The position numbers and the translations under genes are program-made. 64,000 nucleotides of DNA from Aphelenchoides besseyi (taxonomy: Eukaryota; Nematoda; Chromadorea; Rhabditida; Aphelenchoididae), in NCBI GenBank assembly GCA_024699855.1, contig JAMPIQ010000002.1:12152001-12216000 (forward strand). The letters run 5' to 3'. A model generated the notes under the pieces. That model had not been told where the DNA came from. It ran no database searches and saw only the letters and a list, made by a program, of their open reading frames with translations. Shown in pieces: positions 1-13,885 of this stretch (position 1 is the first letter of the stretch; each line of letters opens with the position of its first letter).

Positions 1-2
1 AT

Positions 3-68
3 GAATGGGACTTTCGAGAGCAGAAAACTCAACGAAAGAAATATGTTGATTACATAGTAGAAGTGTAA
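3..68 (+). CDS. 3'-terminal exon of an unidentified gene (partial)
   Basis: An open frame runs in from the left edge and ends at a TAA at 66-68. It encodes a short charged tail containing WDFREQK, RKKYVDY and IVEV. The composition (Trp, Tyr, alternating Lys/Arg and Glu) looks coding, and the next gene is convergent on the minus strand, so this would be the 3' end of a plus-strand gene. I do not recognise the family. Twenty-one residues are too few for a call, and chance openness cannot be excluded. Confidence 0.3.
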   Translation, partial: EWDFREQKTQRKKYVDYIVEV

Positions 69-255
69 AAGATGCGAAACTCTTTGGGTCATACGCATTA
101 CACTGTAACAAAGAAATGCGAAGAAATCAGAAGTCCCAAGTAAACTGAGATGCTTATCCACTCGTTAACTATTGCAATTGTTGGAAAGTACTCAGACATT
201 TATTGAGCATAAAGTAAACTAACAACTGTAAACAACTATGCAGTTTTCAACAAAA

Positions 256-497
256 TCAACCATAGAATAGTTGAGCCAACGAGAAGGGCACTTGTTCACC
301 GGTTGGCAACATCGCTGGTTTTTGGGCTCCTAAACACTAGTAATCCACGACAATGTCAATCTGCACTTACCAAGATAGACAACGAGTGGCACAAAGCCGT
401 ATTGAACGAACAAACGAAAACCTTCGGCCGACAACGAGAAAACGGCATTCATTCGATGTTGAAAGACGGCCCATTCGTCGCGGTTGTTGGCGGGCAT
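256..497 (-). CDS. tomm-7: TOM7-like subunit of the mitochondrial outer-membrane import complex
   Basis: Two exons (371-497 and 256-329) flank a 41-nt intron (330-370, gtaagt...tttag), giving about 66 residues. The diagnostic stretch is the single transmembrane segment FVQYGFVPLVVYLG, which matches the TOM7 pattern of a basic or aromatic residue, then GF(I/V)PLV(I/V)YLG. It is followed by a short tail ending LAQLFYG, comparable to the LLWG end of animal TOM7. TOM7 is a tail-anchored modulator of TOM complex assembly and of PINK1 retention. The Met at 497 gives a family-like N-terminal cytosolic helix; an inner Met at 452 is possible. The gene is tail-to-tail with the partial gene at the left edge and lies 253 bases downstream of the CD2BP2 homologue on the same strand. 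Confidence 0.8.
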
Positions 498-750
498 GTT
501 GTTGAGAAATCGGTCGACTAAATCAAAGTTCCGAAAAGACTCAAGCAATCGAAAGAGAATCAAGGAGCGATAACCATTTGGAATCAAGAGTTTTCCGAAT
601 CAATCGTAATCTGTTTATACACTTCAAGTCAATCAGCGATCTGATACAAAATAAATTCAAAAATACACACGCAAATAAGCAACAATAAATAAAATTTAGC
701 CAAAAAGATCGTTTGAACGAACAGATCATTAAGATTCAAAAAAGTAACAG

Positions 751-1845
751 TTAAATCTCTTCTTCAGTGTTCACATCATTCGCCGATTCCTCCACTACTT
801 CACTTTCGTCCATTTCTTCATCAGACATTAGATCTTTGATCAAACTCGCACTATCCGTTGCAGCCGCAGCTTCAGTTTTCGCCTTTTCCAGCGCTTCGGC
901 TTCTGCAATTTTCTTCATCCGTTCGGCTCGTTTCGCACGTTCTTGTTCAATTTCGTAGTCTTCGTTCAACTTGACAATCGCCTCTCGATTCATACTATAA
1001 GCGTCCATATGCCCCAAAGAGATCAGATTGTCAACTGCTCCCGTAAGTTCGTTGGCTGCTTCACTGTGATCGTTTTTGTATTCAACTCCATTCTTCTTCG
1101 CTGCCCATCGGCGTTTTCGTTCTTCAGCTGCCGACAAATCTAAAGTTAAAAATAAAAGACAATGGTTGAGTAAACGACTTACTTTTCTGTGAATTTAACT
1201 TTTTCAAAACATCGCTTGCAGTTTGTTTGTCGTCGGTAATATACTTCAATATCCGTTCACAAGCTTCAACAGCGTCAATCTTCGTTGGTTCAGCGGTGTC
1301 ATCGCCTTCGTCGTTCATTTTGTGCCAATGACTTCCTGCTTTTTGTTTCACCGAATCCCAGTTCACGTTGTCTAACCATTGATCATGAATCTCGTTTTTC
1401 TTCTTGTCAAATACAAAATTTCCTTCATCGTCATAATGTCCTTCTTCCATCTCGTCGTTCATATTGAAAGCCATAATCTTGATCCCGTCGTCATATTCGA
1501 TTGTTGCTTTTTCTTGTCCATGTAACTAAACGGCATAAATGCAAGAGTAGAAAAATTGCAACTAACCGTATGAACATCCAACTTCTTTGGTTCGTCTTTT
1601 GCATCCTCTTCATCGCTGTCGAGTGTGTGTTTCTTGTCGCTAACAACCAACTCATCTTCTACATCGTCAATAGGCAGTTTACGCGATTTCGGTTTCGATT
1701 GCCTTCTGCCCAAAACATCGAATTCTTCAGCATCGGCGTCCTTTCCAACTGTTTTCGTAGTCAGTTCCTGACGCTCAACTCCACCGAAACGTACTCGTTT
1801 CTGGTCGCTATGTCCAGTTTCATCCGCGGGAATCGCACGTTTCAT
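751..1845 (-). CDS. CD2BP2: CD2BP2 / U5 snRNP 52K homologue lacking the GYF domain
   Basis: Three exons are separated by introns of about 42 nt (for example 1141-1182). The N-terminus has an RVRFGG element (RVxF-like), followed by an acidic Lys-rich region. The family signature FNMNDEMEEGHYDDEGNFVF is followed by WLDNVNW and a helical segment ending in DAYSMNREAIVKL. In animal CD2BP2 these precede a C-terminal GYF domain, whose core has W-x-Y-x(n)-GPF and a GYF turn. Here the protein instead ends in an Ala/Glu-rich coil and an acidic tail (DLMSDEEMDESE...NTEEEI stop). The next gene, TOM7, starts 253 bases downstream, and no GYF-like exon is visible between them. The protein is expected in the U5 snRNP/tri-snRNP assembly pathway. 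Start chosen: the first ATG of the conserved frame (MKRAIPADE). Confidence 0.82.
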
Positions 1846-2446
1846 CAATTCAACACCGTAAAAACAATCGATTTAGAATAAGATCAACGTTAAAATGATC
1901 AGGAACGCTCAATTGTATTGGAACTTCGAAAACCCCCATTAGCTCACAACTCGCTCCCGCTGTCCGTCAAACTGCGTCTCATTAAGACGTTTCAAGCACC
2001 GGTTTTTATGCACTGAACTTCAAGTATCTCCCTTACAGTGAAACAAGTTGCTTGTCGTTCCTTGAAACACGCCAATTTCGTCGTGACTTTTTCTACCCTT
2101 CTAATTAAGCGCTTAATCGACGCGAAACTGTCGATGATAACAAGTGGTATGTTGATTTGATATTTTTGAATGAACAATACTTTCGTACAAAATTCCGAGC
2201 AATCTTCTTCGGTTCACTATTCCTCTCAATTTCTGTTCAATAAAAGTCATTGGATATTCACCGTTGATTTGTGAAAACTTCATGACTCTCAGCCGCACAG
2301 CTGTTCATTCTCCCGACAAACTTGAGGTCACCGTCTTGGAGCCTCATTCATTTCGTTTGTAATTGTCTATTTAATGCTTGTATTTTCAGTTCATACGATG
2401 TTCAAATCAGGTCTAAATTTTATGATTGAAATCTGGTAAACTCGAA
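1846..2446. promoter_or_regulatory. Intergenic region between divergent genes; likely shared promoter region
   Basis: About 600 bases lie between the start of the CD2BP2 homologue (minus) and the multi-pass membrane protein (plus). Short open frames here show no recognisable protein. A pyrimidine-rich acceptor-like tract (gtattttcag, ending near 2390) lies about 57 nt upstream of the plus-strand ATG. It could mark a 5' UTR intron or trans-splice site. Confidence 0.35.
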
Positions 2447-4084
2447 ATGGATCGTCTGAGATCTGCGTACAAGTCGGTAGTTGGTTTTATCAGAGAAGTG
2501 GTCGAATGTCGAAGTGCATTTTCGATACCTTATCTTTTCGTAGTGAACGGTATCTTCTGGTCAGTTCTTGGAAGTATTCGTCTTCTTACTTTTATCTCGT
2601 AGGTATGTGGTATTTTACACAACAACTCAGATCCAAATGCGAATACTCGCTGGACTTGCGTTTCTCATCTTCTGCAATGACGTTCTTTTGGCTTCGCCCA
2701 CAAGCGATCGGTCGATTTTCCTTCAAATTTTGATGTCTCCTGTTCGGGATTTGTGGAAAGTAAGTTCATTCGTGTATTCACCATACGTTTTGTTTTTAGA
2801 CGGCGGCCGTTATGTTTTGTGGCGGTGGTATTCACCAGTTGGGTGAAGACAAAAAAGAAGAAGCGTTGTGGTGTTCAGCAGCTGCCGGTAGATTTTGTTT
2901 GTACATGAGTTACTAATGATTCATTTCAGTATCATGTCTTTTGATTGCTCCTGTGTACAAATACAATCAAATCAACCAGAGGATCATTGGAGCCTTCAGA
3001 AACATCGGCAGTTTTGTGAAAATCTTCTTAACTTATTGGATTGTTCGTCCGATTCTATACAGTTATGACATGCTCAAATATATTGTTCTACTTCGATGGT
3101 TACCAGGTATGTTCAAATACGCATGCAAGCAAAACAATTAGAGTTTTAGGGCTCAAGAGTTGGCTAAACAACTTATCATCAAATGTGTACAATTTCTTCG
3201 ACCGAATTTTATTCCAACAAATCCGATGGTTTGGATCGAAATGTGTTGAAACTTTTCGCTATTGGTTCTATTTCTACTGGGTCAGTGATTTGAAGCAATT
3301 GCTTTATCGTCACATTGGGGTTCCGATGTTAGATCGATTGAAAATTGTTCGCGACTACTTTGTTTACGTTTTTGGTGGCTATTGGTTTGCTCCGTTGATG
3401 AACCATGCGGCAAAGTAAGTTTACAGGATTTAGACGAATTTTCTCATTATCATTTTAGGAAAACCTACAATCTTTGTTGTTATTTGATGTCGTACGTAAA
3501 CAAAGGAGTTACAGCGGTTGTGAACAGTGTTGTTTGGCCGTTAGTCGTTATGGCTTATGAACAGGTCAAGGAAGTTGCTTATGTTGTCTACGATACCACA
3601 GGAAGACCGGTGGTTGCCGTCGTTTATCAGAAATACAGAATGATAGAGGACTTTGCTCTTGTTTACTTTATTGGTCCAACCGTTAAGCGGATGATTGAAT
3701 GCATACCGGAAAAGAACCCGTTTTGTGGTAAACACTTCTCATTTTTCTTTCTGCTTACTCTTGAAGTTTTAGATCCAACGGATGCTGAATTGGAAGATTT
3801 TATTCCCGGTCCTGTTGGCAATCCAGAGGACATTGTGGATGAAGAAGTGGCCGCAGCAGACGAAAGCGATGGAATCGTGGAGATTGAACCGGAGATGTTC
3901 GATGATTTGGGTGAATTTACATATTGTCGTATTGTAATCACAAAATTTAGACGACGATCGTTTTCTTACGAGACGACTACAACGACAATTTTCTGGTTCG
4001 GACAGCAGTGACGAAGAATTCTTGCTTTTTCCGAAGAAACCATCACAATCACGATCTAAAGAACAATCACAAAGTAATGACTGA
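2447..4084 (+). CDS. Unrecognised multi-pass membrane protein with acidic C-terminal tail
   Basis: At least seven exons join in phase across introns of about 40-45 nt. Examples are donor 2560/acceptor 2602, donor 2760/acceptor 2799, and donors after WLP and NHAAK. The protein is roughly 450 residues. The first third has several hydrophobic segments (around FSIPYLFVVNGIF, ILAGLAFLIFCND, AAAVSCLLIAPVY). The middle third is rich in amphipathic Trp/Tyr/Phe stretches (SFVKIFLTYWIVRPILY, FRYWFYFYWVSDL, VYVFGGYWFAPL). The tail is acidic (DPTDAELEDF, VDEEVAAADESDGIVEIEPEMFDDLG), then Ser/Lys-rich, ending at a TGA (4082-4084). I do not recognise the family. A membrane-shaping or ER/lipid-droplet protein is only a guess. 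A likely polyadenylation signal AATAAA lies at 4408. Confidence 0.65.
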
Positions 4085-4654
4085 TGTGTTGGTTGTTTTG
4101 CATTTTGATGTTTTTATTTTCTTAGTTTGCCAACATTCTTGCAATCTAGTTCTTTAACTTTGTTTAGTCACAGTCTACGCCTTTTCGAAACCTCAGGGAT
4201 CTTTTACTGACTAGTTGCTCACTTTTTAGAATCGAAACTTTTGGCTTTAAATTGCATTTGCTTTAACTATCTACGAAGTTTAGAGGTTTCATAACGTGGA
4301 AAGAACCGGTCTAATATTCTTCGTGCGCATAACTATCGTTTATTTGAATAGAACATCTTTTAGTGATTACTACAATTCTGAACGTTCAATTTCGTGTTAT
4401 CGAAAGGAATAAAGAAATATGATTTGTGCAAGCATTTAATCATTAGTCTACAAACGAACAGTATAGGTATGCGAATTATAAATAGCTAGAAGGGTTAGCC
4501 AAAGCACGGAATGGAAGTTTTCTTTATAAGTGATTCTCAACCAAGTTTATTTTTGCAGCAGAAACTAAAACACGTGACTCTTTGGGAGGGAAACATTGAA
4601 ATTGACTTGATCGTATTAAGTGAAGAAAGAACAATAACCTAACGCTTACACCAT
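4085..4654. other. Convergent intergenic region (3' UTRs)
   Basis: About 570 bases between the ends of two convergent genes. It holds an AATAAA at 4408-4413, fitting the plus-strand gene. No credible coding exon or RNA gene was seen. A CACGTG element occurs near 4573. Confidence 0.4.
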
Positions 4655-6507
<1,853 letters not shown>

Positions 6508-7136
6508 CGTGAAACAAAGTCGGAGCTGCTGTGCTAAAATGAAATCTTCTTTAAAAAACTCGGGGAAAAACTTCAACAACACGACCAACTAACAGACGAC
6601 CAGAAATCGCAAAAAGCACGAAAACCGAGAAAAATTGGTCTTTACTCTTCGACAACAAGAAGAACAAAAAGCGAAACCTTGTGATGTTGGCCTTCTGTTT
6701 TAAGCATCAATGACCACGATTATTTTTACTGTTAGAATAAGTTCAGATGAATAGACGATTCTGAGTTCTTAAATGGGTGTTTATGTCTATTTGATTGAGA
6801 TTTCGAAGTTTGCATGTAACAATTGTGTATGTTATTTAGAGCATTTGACATTGATTGGTTAGTTTGTTGACAGAAATACATTCAACTGATGAAGGAACTT
6901 CAAAACTCCCAGTTTTTGATCGGATATGGTAAATTTACAACGACAGTACCCAAAAGAGCGATGATATAAACCGAATTTGCAGTTAATTACTTCGTTTATA
7001 ATATTCGAGCTCAGTGATTGAACATCAGAAAAAAGCATTTATTTACAAAGCATGTGATTGACACGATAAAGAACAGTTCTTTTGGACCCATAGTAAGAAG
7101 TTGCCAATGGAGCAACGAGGACGAGAGGAAAATCCA
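6508..7136. other. Intergenic region upstream of V-ATPase B and downstream of WDR26
   Basis: About 630 bases with A/T-rich tracts and no convincing coding frame. It should contain the promoter of the V-ATPase B gene and the 3' UTR of the WDR26 gene, both on the minus strand. An acceptor-like tract for a 5' UTR intron or trans-splice site lies close to the V-ATPase start. Confidence 0.35.
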
Positions 7137-10100
7137 TTACGACTTAGACGAATCACCAGTTTTCGACACCCAAATACGAACTTTGCCATCATCGCTTCCC
7201 GAAGCGAGCATTCCATGGAAGACCGGATTCCAACTGACCGAATTAACTGATCCCGTGTGGCCTTGTAGGCGATAAATCGGTTTGTCGCTACGACGATTCC
7301 AAATAATCACTTGATCATCTTAAGTAAAACGGAGTTAGCAACAATAACTTAACTGGATGCTTACCTTCCGATCCCGAAGCAATGAAGTCACCTGATGCGC
7401 CTCCAAAGGTCGAACTAATTACGAAGTCGTTGTGCACGGAGCCGAAGAATGTGCGAATCAACGTACGTGTTGACAACGACCATAAGCGTAGTCCTTCGGT
7501 TTTGGTTGTAATCAAACAGTGTTCTTCGTTGCGATCAACCGAAAAGTAAGTGATTGCTGCAGTTTCTTGAATCAAAGTCGTTTCTTCTTGAGTGCTAAAG
7601 TTGTACGAGCGAATACGATTCAATGTATCCGATGCGATGACCGTGTATCCGTCTTTCATGCTGTACATACAACGAATACGAAAACCGTGAAAGTATTTCG
7701 GTTGTTGTTGTGGATTATCGGCGTCCTTAATTCGAAATGTTAAGAAGAGCGATCATTTCAAGTACTTACATGGTATTGGAAATTACCCAAATGGTCAGCA
7801 CAAGATAAACGATGCGAATTGTCGCCGAAAAACGAAACCGCACAAAAGTTTTCGGTTTGTAACGGACGAATTTCCTTGGTCATTGCACCGGCAATTACGT
7901 TGAAAAGAAAAATGCCACAACTGATACGTTCACTAGCGGCAACGGCCAAAAAACGAGAATCATAACTCCAGGAAAGAACGGCAATCCCCGAAATGTGATG
8001 AGGAAGTCGAAGACGTCGAAACTTCGATACCCGCAATCCTTTCGTGTCATCGAGACGCCACACGTAGACCTTTGAGTCTTTAGCACCCGTAGCTAAGTAA
8101 TGTCCACATGGTGAGAATTTAACACACCAAACTTCCGTTTTGTGTTCTTCCAATATCTGTAGACAAATAGTCGAAAATGCTTGTGAAAGTAAAACTGCTA
8201 ACCTGCGAGCAATGTGATGGAAAATCAGTTAAACAACTGTGATCCTTGAGCACGAATTCCGAAGACAGTACCTTCGGATCAACTTCATTCACATGCAAAT
8301 CACAACGTTCCAGTTGATATTTCCATGCTGAAAATTTTTTAGTTATGAAAAGAAATCCAATTGTTGTTAAGCGGTTTTGTAAAAGATACTTACCATGACC
8401 GATCAAACGTTCCAAACGATTGGGTGCAAGTAATACGGTCGATGGCATCAGTTTGTACAAATATTTCAACGTTTCATCGACAACTTTTTCCTTATCCCGA
8501 TTCTTGAACATGAGCGCCGTTTCGTTGGGATCACGGAAAATGAGTGTCGTCAAGTATTCACGACGATCACGGAATTCATTTCCAGTTGGATACTCATTTC
8601 GCAAAAGTTTCAGAACACCCAACGTCTAAAAACAAGAATGAACATTGTCGATGAAAAGCATAGAAGTTACGTCTTTTTTAGAGAGCTTGTCTTTGATTCG
8701 CTCTTCCACCAACAACACACGAGTTCGATAGTAGTTTTCGGGACCAAGAACATCGCGCATATTGTCCAGTACTTCGATTGCTCGTTGCCAAGCTTGTTGA
8801 CGAACGAAGTTTCGCAAACGAACAGCCAACGAATTTTCGATACGACAACCTGTCTCTTCGACCAACTGCTCGGCGGTGTTTCTGAATATTACGTTTACAA
8901 ACAGAAATCAAAATGAATTGAACATACTTTAGACCCAAACTGGTTAGATATTGTCCAATGATACGCACGGTGTTTCGTTGACGTTCGTCCAATAAGTGTG
9001 ATGGTGCTACGGGATTACGTTTACTGGCCACCAAATTAGATGCTGTGGTCAGTTTGTGTCGAGTGTGGCGACGATCACCAGATGCGAATTGTGATGTTGA
9101 GGGCCGATAGTCCTCATTGGAGTTGTGATCGTTATCGCTGAAAATCCAATGAAAACACCATCGACACACGATTTTACCGTGAGATTGCATCGTGATAGAG
9201 GAGTCCATCGAGCTGCAAATTGTTCTCGTGACTGTTCAATCCCTCGCTCAATGTGATTCCTTTGATTCGATCGGCCACCGAGCGCGTGGTATTGGACGCC
9301 AAATGTGAATTGCCACCGCCAACGTGCATTCGCCTAAAAAAAGAGTTTATGTGTGGCCCGTGACACAAAAGAGCGACTGCAAATTCCGCAAAGTGGCCTG
9401 AGAAAAACAAGTTCGTAAGCTTTCGACTTGAAGACCAGACGCCAACAACAATCTTTTTGTCATCGGTGCATATCGGGACCCCGCACCGATCAGGCGGCTT
9501 CGTTTCACGTGACAAGGCGCGGTCCAACGTGAGCGATGCGCACGAGCCAAAGCAAAAAAAAGACGACTGAAAAGCAGTGAGCATACGCTTTTTAGAAGAC
9601 GAGAAAAAAAGAAGAGGAAAAGGTGTCGCTACCCGCCCCGAGGCCGCTCGACTGAAGTGAGCACTGCGGCAAAAAGACGCGTGATTAACGAAAAACACAT
9701 TGCCACCCGACTGATTCGATCGGCGCAACGCCTATCAGAAGATCGTCGCAAAAGAGAGAATGTTGAAACGGACGGCAAAAATATCGAAAACAAAAATCTC
9801 ACCTGACTTTATTCGATGGTCCCGAACTATGCAACAACGACTCGGAAGACGTGGAAGCCGTTTCCTGCGAACGTCGTTTTGTCGCTCGAGTTTGCGTTGC
9901 AGAGCCAACCAACAAACGAGCACTGCGATTTGAGGACAACGAACGTGCCCCGCGTCCCGTCGAGTTGACCAACGACTCCGAGGGAATTGGAGTTACAATC
10001 GCTGTTGTCGGTTCTTGAGATTCAATGGCTGAAGACGTGAGATTCGAGTGAGAAGTCGGAAATCGCCGCGAATGTTGTCGCAACTCGTTTTCGCCGGTTT

Positions 10101-10330
10101 GGTCCACGTTGTTGTTCAGCGCTAGTCCTGGTTCTTCCGCAATTTGGGACAATTGCGACGGAGACTCGGACCCCAATACGTGATGCGTTTCATGCGCGTC
10201 AACGTTCTGCCACGAAAATGTTGTAAGTTGTATGACGAGCAACCGCTGACCGTCGACTTACCACTATCGGATTGGCGGCCGCGTCCGCGTTCGCAAGCGC
10301 ACTTTCTGGTTGAGGTTGTGACGACGAAAT
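7137..10330 (-). CDS. WDR26: WDR26 / GID7 homologue (LisH-CTLH plus WD40 repeats), N-terminus unresolved
   Basis: Read from high to low coordinates. A Ser/Thr/Arg-rich low-complexity N-terminus (exons near 10262-10330, 9806-10208 and 9183-9332) precedes a LisH-like segment ([29 protein letters not shown]). The CTLH region follows ([31 protein letters not shown]), then [14 protein letters not shown]40 propeller comes next ([58 protein letters not shown]). The order and spacing match animal WDR26, a substrate-recruiting scaffold of the CTLH/GID E3 ligase. The C-terminus is short (SKTGDSSKS stop). The first exon with an ATG is not clear; 10330 is the 5' edge of the first exon I can join in frame, and an ATG lies further up near 10.41 kb without a good splice. 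Family call very sure; 5' end unsure. Confidence 0.88.
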
Positions 10331-13300
10331 CTGAAAAACAGTTCAGAGAAATTAGTTGGCAAGCTGCTTTTCGAATCGCCGCAGGTTGACCGTGACTTTT
10401 TACTCTCTTTCCCGATCATCATGTGCCGCAAGAGAGAGCGCTGAGAGAGCACGCAGACGGTCGCCTTTTAACGAGCGAGAGCGTACGAAAAGATTGGCCG
10501 CACGAAACGCTTGTCGGATGAATACACCAGACGGAAACCACGTACATTCCCGACCAATGTTCCAAAAAGCACAATCGTCTTAACCAGTTTTTTTCACATT
10601 TTTATCGATTAATTTTGTTTTCAGCCAATTTTCGCACAAATAACAAAAAAACGTCCAATTTTGTTGAGAAATCGTTTTTGCAGAACGAAAAATTTTCGTA
10701 ATTTCGAAACGTTTTCGAAAAACCAGTTGATTGAAAAAGCAAGACGATAAAACACGAACGTTTTGTAGTGAATTTCGACCACCGCAATGCAAACACGAGG
10801 TAGTCGAACAGACGGTTCTCCAAAGCCGAAGGTCCGCTCCGCCCACTTGCCATCGACTGTTCGCGGTCAGTTCGCGTTTCCGTCCGATGCGAAAAAACGA
10901 CGGCCGTCTTTTTTGGGGTCCGGGCAAAGAGCCGGAGCGTACAAAAGAACACGGCGATCAGTTTTGGGAAACTCAATGGATATGTTCGAAATTGGAGTTT
11001 TAAGTTACACAAAAAAAAGCTTTCTGGTAATCGAAATGTTCATAAAAGACAAGTCGCTCTCTAGTTCTTGGTTTTTGGCATTGAGTCCAAAAAGAGTTAG
11101 AGGTTCTGTGACCAAAAAGCAGCAGTCTTGTCCTGCACATAAATTTGGATTGGCGTTTCGTTTGTATTCCCAAACTCGGACTTACGAGATGTGGACGTTG
11201 CAAAGCTGCACGAGCACCCAACGAACTGTTAGCTGAGGTGCGCGCTGTGGAGTTGTTGTCCCTTAGGGACGGAAGTGCAGAGTGGCCACGCCGAATTTTG
11301 AAGTTGAGTTGAAAGGTGCTATGAAATCAGCTACGGCGATTATTCCACCTCGTTGACTTGATCTAAATTTTCAGAAAACAAGTTTCGGGAAACACAATCA
11401 GTCGTCTTTTAACTCGTCACAAACACGCGCAATGCAAAAGACCAAAACACACAAAAGTAGTAGGCAAATGGAAAGATAACTGTTTCTTGGGTACAAAATG
11501 AACGGACGGTAACGAAAGAAGTCATTTTTGAAGAGCAAGTTTTATATTTGTAGTGAAAATGAGCAAAAAAACTTCGATGTCGCTTTCAACGTTCAGTGAG
11601 ATTTGCAGACACTTGAAATCGAAAAGATCGTTGAAATTACAAGACCCAGAAGATGAGAAGTGTGGTTCGAGGAAAAGCGTCAGCCTTTGGTGTAAATCAC
11701 AACACACGAAAAAACACAAAATTGATTCAACCTGAGGGCTGAGGAAAGGACTGCTGAAGAAGAAGAAGAAAGGACACAACGAGCAGTGGGACGAAGCCGC
11801 TGAACGTGGTCGCATTTTGGGACGGGCTATATGGGTGTATAGTCAGCAGTAGTTTTTTATTTTCAACGAACCGACTCCAACTACTTCACGCTTCCAGCAA
11901 TCGATCGTTTTGGTGCGCAGAAAACGACGAAAAACTTATGAAATTTGACAACAACGCGTCAACAAAAAACCGAACCGGACGGTTGCTAAGCGGAGGAAAT
12001 GAGAAGACGGACACCGATCACACACAGCTGATTGACCGCGCAGTTTGGCCGCAAGTAATCGGAGCGACTCGGCGTTTCCAACCACGTGCTACCGACAAAC
12101 ACAATTAACCAGCGCAGATCAACACTTTTCAGGAAGGGTCCATTTCTTCATTCAGATATTAATTTCCAGTGTTGTGTTGCCATTTTCAGAACGCGAATTT
12201 CGACAACCAACCTTGAGCGGCAACATCGAACAAACGCTTCGATGCGTCCAAGTAGCCAAAGTCCACTTTCTGGCAGAACCTTATGACGGGGCCCATGCAA
12301 AGTCTCCGTTGGGTCGGTCTTTTTGTCTGAACAGCAAAAAATCGGAAGAAGAGTCGAAGGCCATAGCTGCCGTTGATTTACGATAATCCGCTTAGAACAA
12401 TAATGACCAATAAAACGAGACGATGAAAACAAATGCACAACCACAAATACGAAACAACGTTAATCGTCCAAAAAATCTAAACTCAACACTTGGGCAAGGA
12501 CCATAAGAGAAAGAAATTTCAAACTCAACGTTATTATTCATCTATCGGTCAAAGTCATCGAATGTTATCCTCAGGAAAATGAAAACGCGCGAGCACATGC
12601 ATCGATCGCAAAGTTGCGCGAGCACGTGGTTCATTGCAACCAGTAAACGAAAGGGTACATTCAAGCAACAAATCTTAATGGAAATACAACATGAACTGAC
12701 AACGAAAATTTCCTGTCAACCGTCTAATCAACAACCATGACATGGAATTTAAAAATGCATATAGACGAGGGCAATGTAATACAACAATAGTCGGACGTAA
12801 CTGGAAGAGAGGGCAAAGAGAAAAGCAAATGGGCGCTCCGGCTTTTCGCAAAGCTCTTGGCGAACGATCCAAATTTCTTCGTCTGCCGGACGTTGTCTTT
12901 TGTTTACAAAGTGCTGTCTTCAGCACTTGCAATAAACGCCGTCTATCGATCATTTTTAATTATGATCTCATTTGAATGGCGTCAAGATCTTGTCAGAGGA
13001 AGTCGGAAAGGCGACTCTCAACAACTCGTAAGCAGTCAATAAGCAAACTTATAAAAACTGTGGATAAACGGCTACATGCGAGATAGAAATGGATGGTCGA
13101 TAAAAATCTGTAAAGTCAAATAGACTGTTAGTTTTCCAAAAAAATAGTATGAAAAGCGATTTGTTAGCTCTGATTCCAACTAAACTGTTATAGTGAGCGA
13201 CAGCATTAAGCTTAGAACATTAACTCTTAACAAAGAGTGCTATTTGACCATAGAAGTCCGTTTCATTTTAATTGAAAGATTCAATTGCAAATTCGAGTTC

Positions 13301-13885
13301 TTGTAAATGATCCGATGTTGCTCAAGCATGAGATCGAGCGGCTCATGAAAACCGCCGGCGCAACACGATGTTTTACTTTCCGCACTTGTTATCAACACGC
13401 ACGAATCTACGCCCATCGACTACCAGATAGAAATTGTTGTGGCGAAGATCATGTGGTGTAATGTCAAGAAATACAAGTTGCGAAGAAACAAGATTTCTAA
13501 TCAATAAAGGTTTCCTTACAATTCATTTAACTGCTGCTAAAATGTGCATTGATAGTTCTAGCACTTAAGGGTCTTAGTCGAGCAATCGTATTAGTTTCAA
13601 TGTGCTTTTATCTTCTCGTTGCCTGTTGCAGTTGCTGTTCGATCTCTTCCCAATTATTTGTTTAGCAAAATATTCTCGATTTATTTGCAAACTGCATTGT
13701 ATTCGCGCGCCGTGTGCAGAAGCCAAAAGACTCAACAACAAAGAGAATAAACAAAATAAATTGAATTGGAGTCATTCAACAAAACGTTGAAATCAATGTG
13801 AACCCGATAATGAGAGTTGCAGTTAAATGAAAGTAGCAAAAACCGAAGGACTTCAATTGGAGGTGAGCAAATTTACAACGAACTC
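10331..13885. other. Gene-poor region upstream of WDR26
   Basis: About 3.5 kb without a recognisable gene. It includes purine-rich GAGA-type runs (about 10430-10490, agagagagcgctgagagagc) just upstream of WDR26, a small palindrome-like element gtccct-t-agggac near 11264, and a GAA repeat near 11757-11775. Many small frames exist, but none continues across plausible splice sites into a known family. Long 5' UTR exons, enhancers or noncoding RNAs are possible and cannot be resolved by eye. Confidence 0.4.
11559..11735 (+). CDS. Possible small basic protein (hypothetical)
   Basis: An uninterrupted ATG frame encodes about 58 residues rich in Lys and Ser (MSKKTSMSLSTFSE, RHLKSKRSLKLQDPEDEK, CGSRKSVSLWC) with two Cys. 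It stands alone in a gene-poor region and no family is recognised. Lys/Ser-rich frames appear by chance in A-rich DNA, so this is a weak call. Confidence 0.2.
   Translation: MSKKTSMSLSTFSEICRHLKSKRSLKLQDPEDEKCGSRKSVSLWCKSQHTKKHKIDST

Noticed and set aside
10787..11236. 149-codon plus-strand frame in the gene-poor region
   Set aside because: Low-complexity basic/Ser composition, no domain, no splice continuity, and an equally open minus-strand frame overlaps it.
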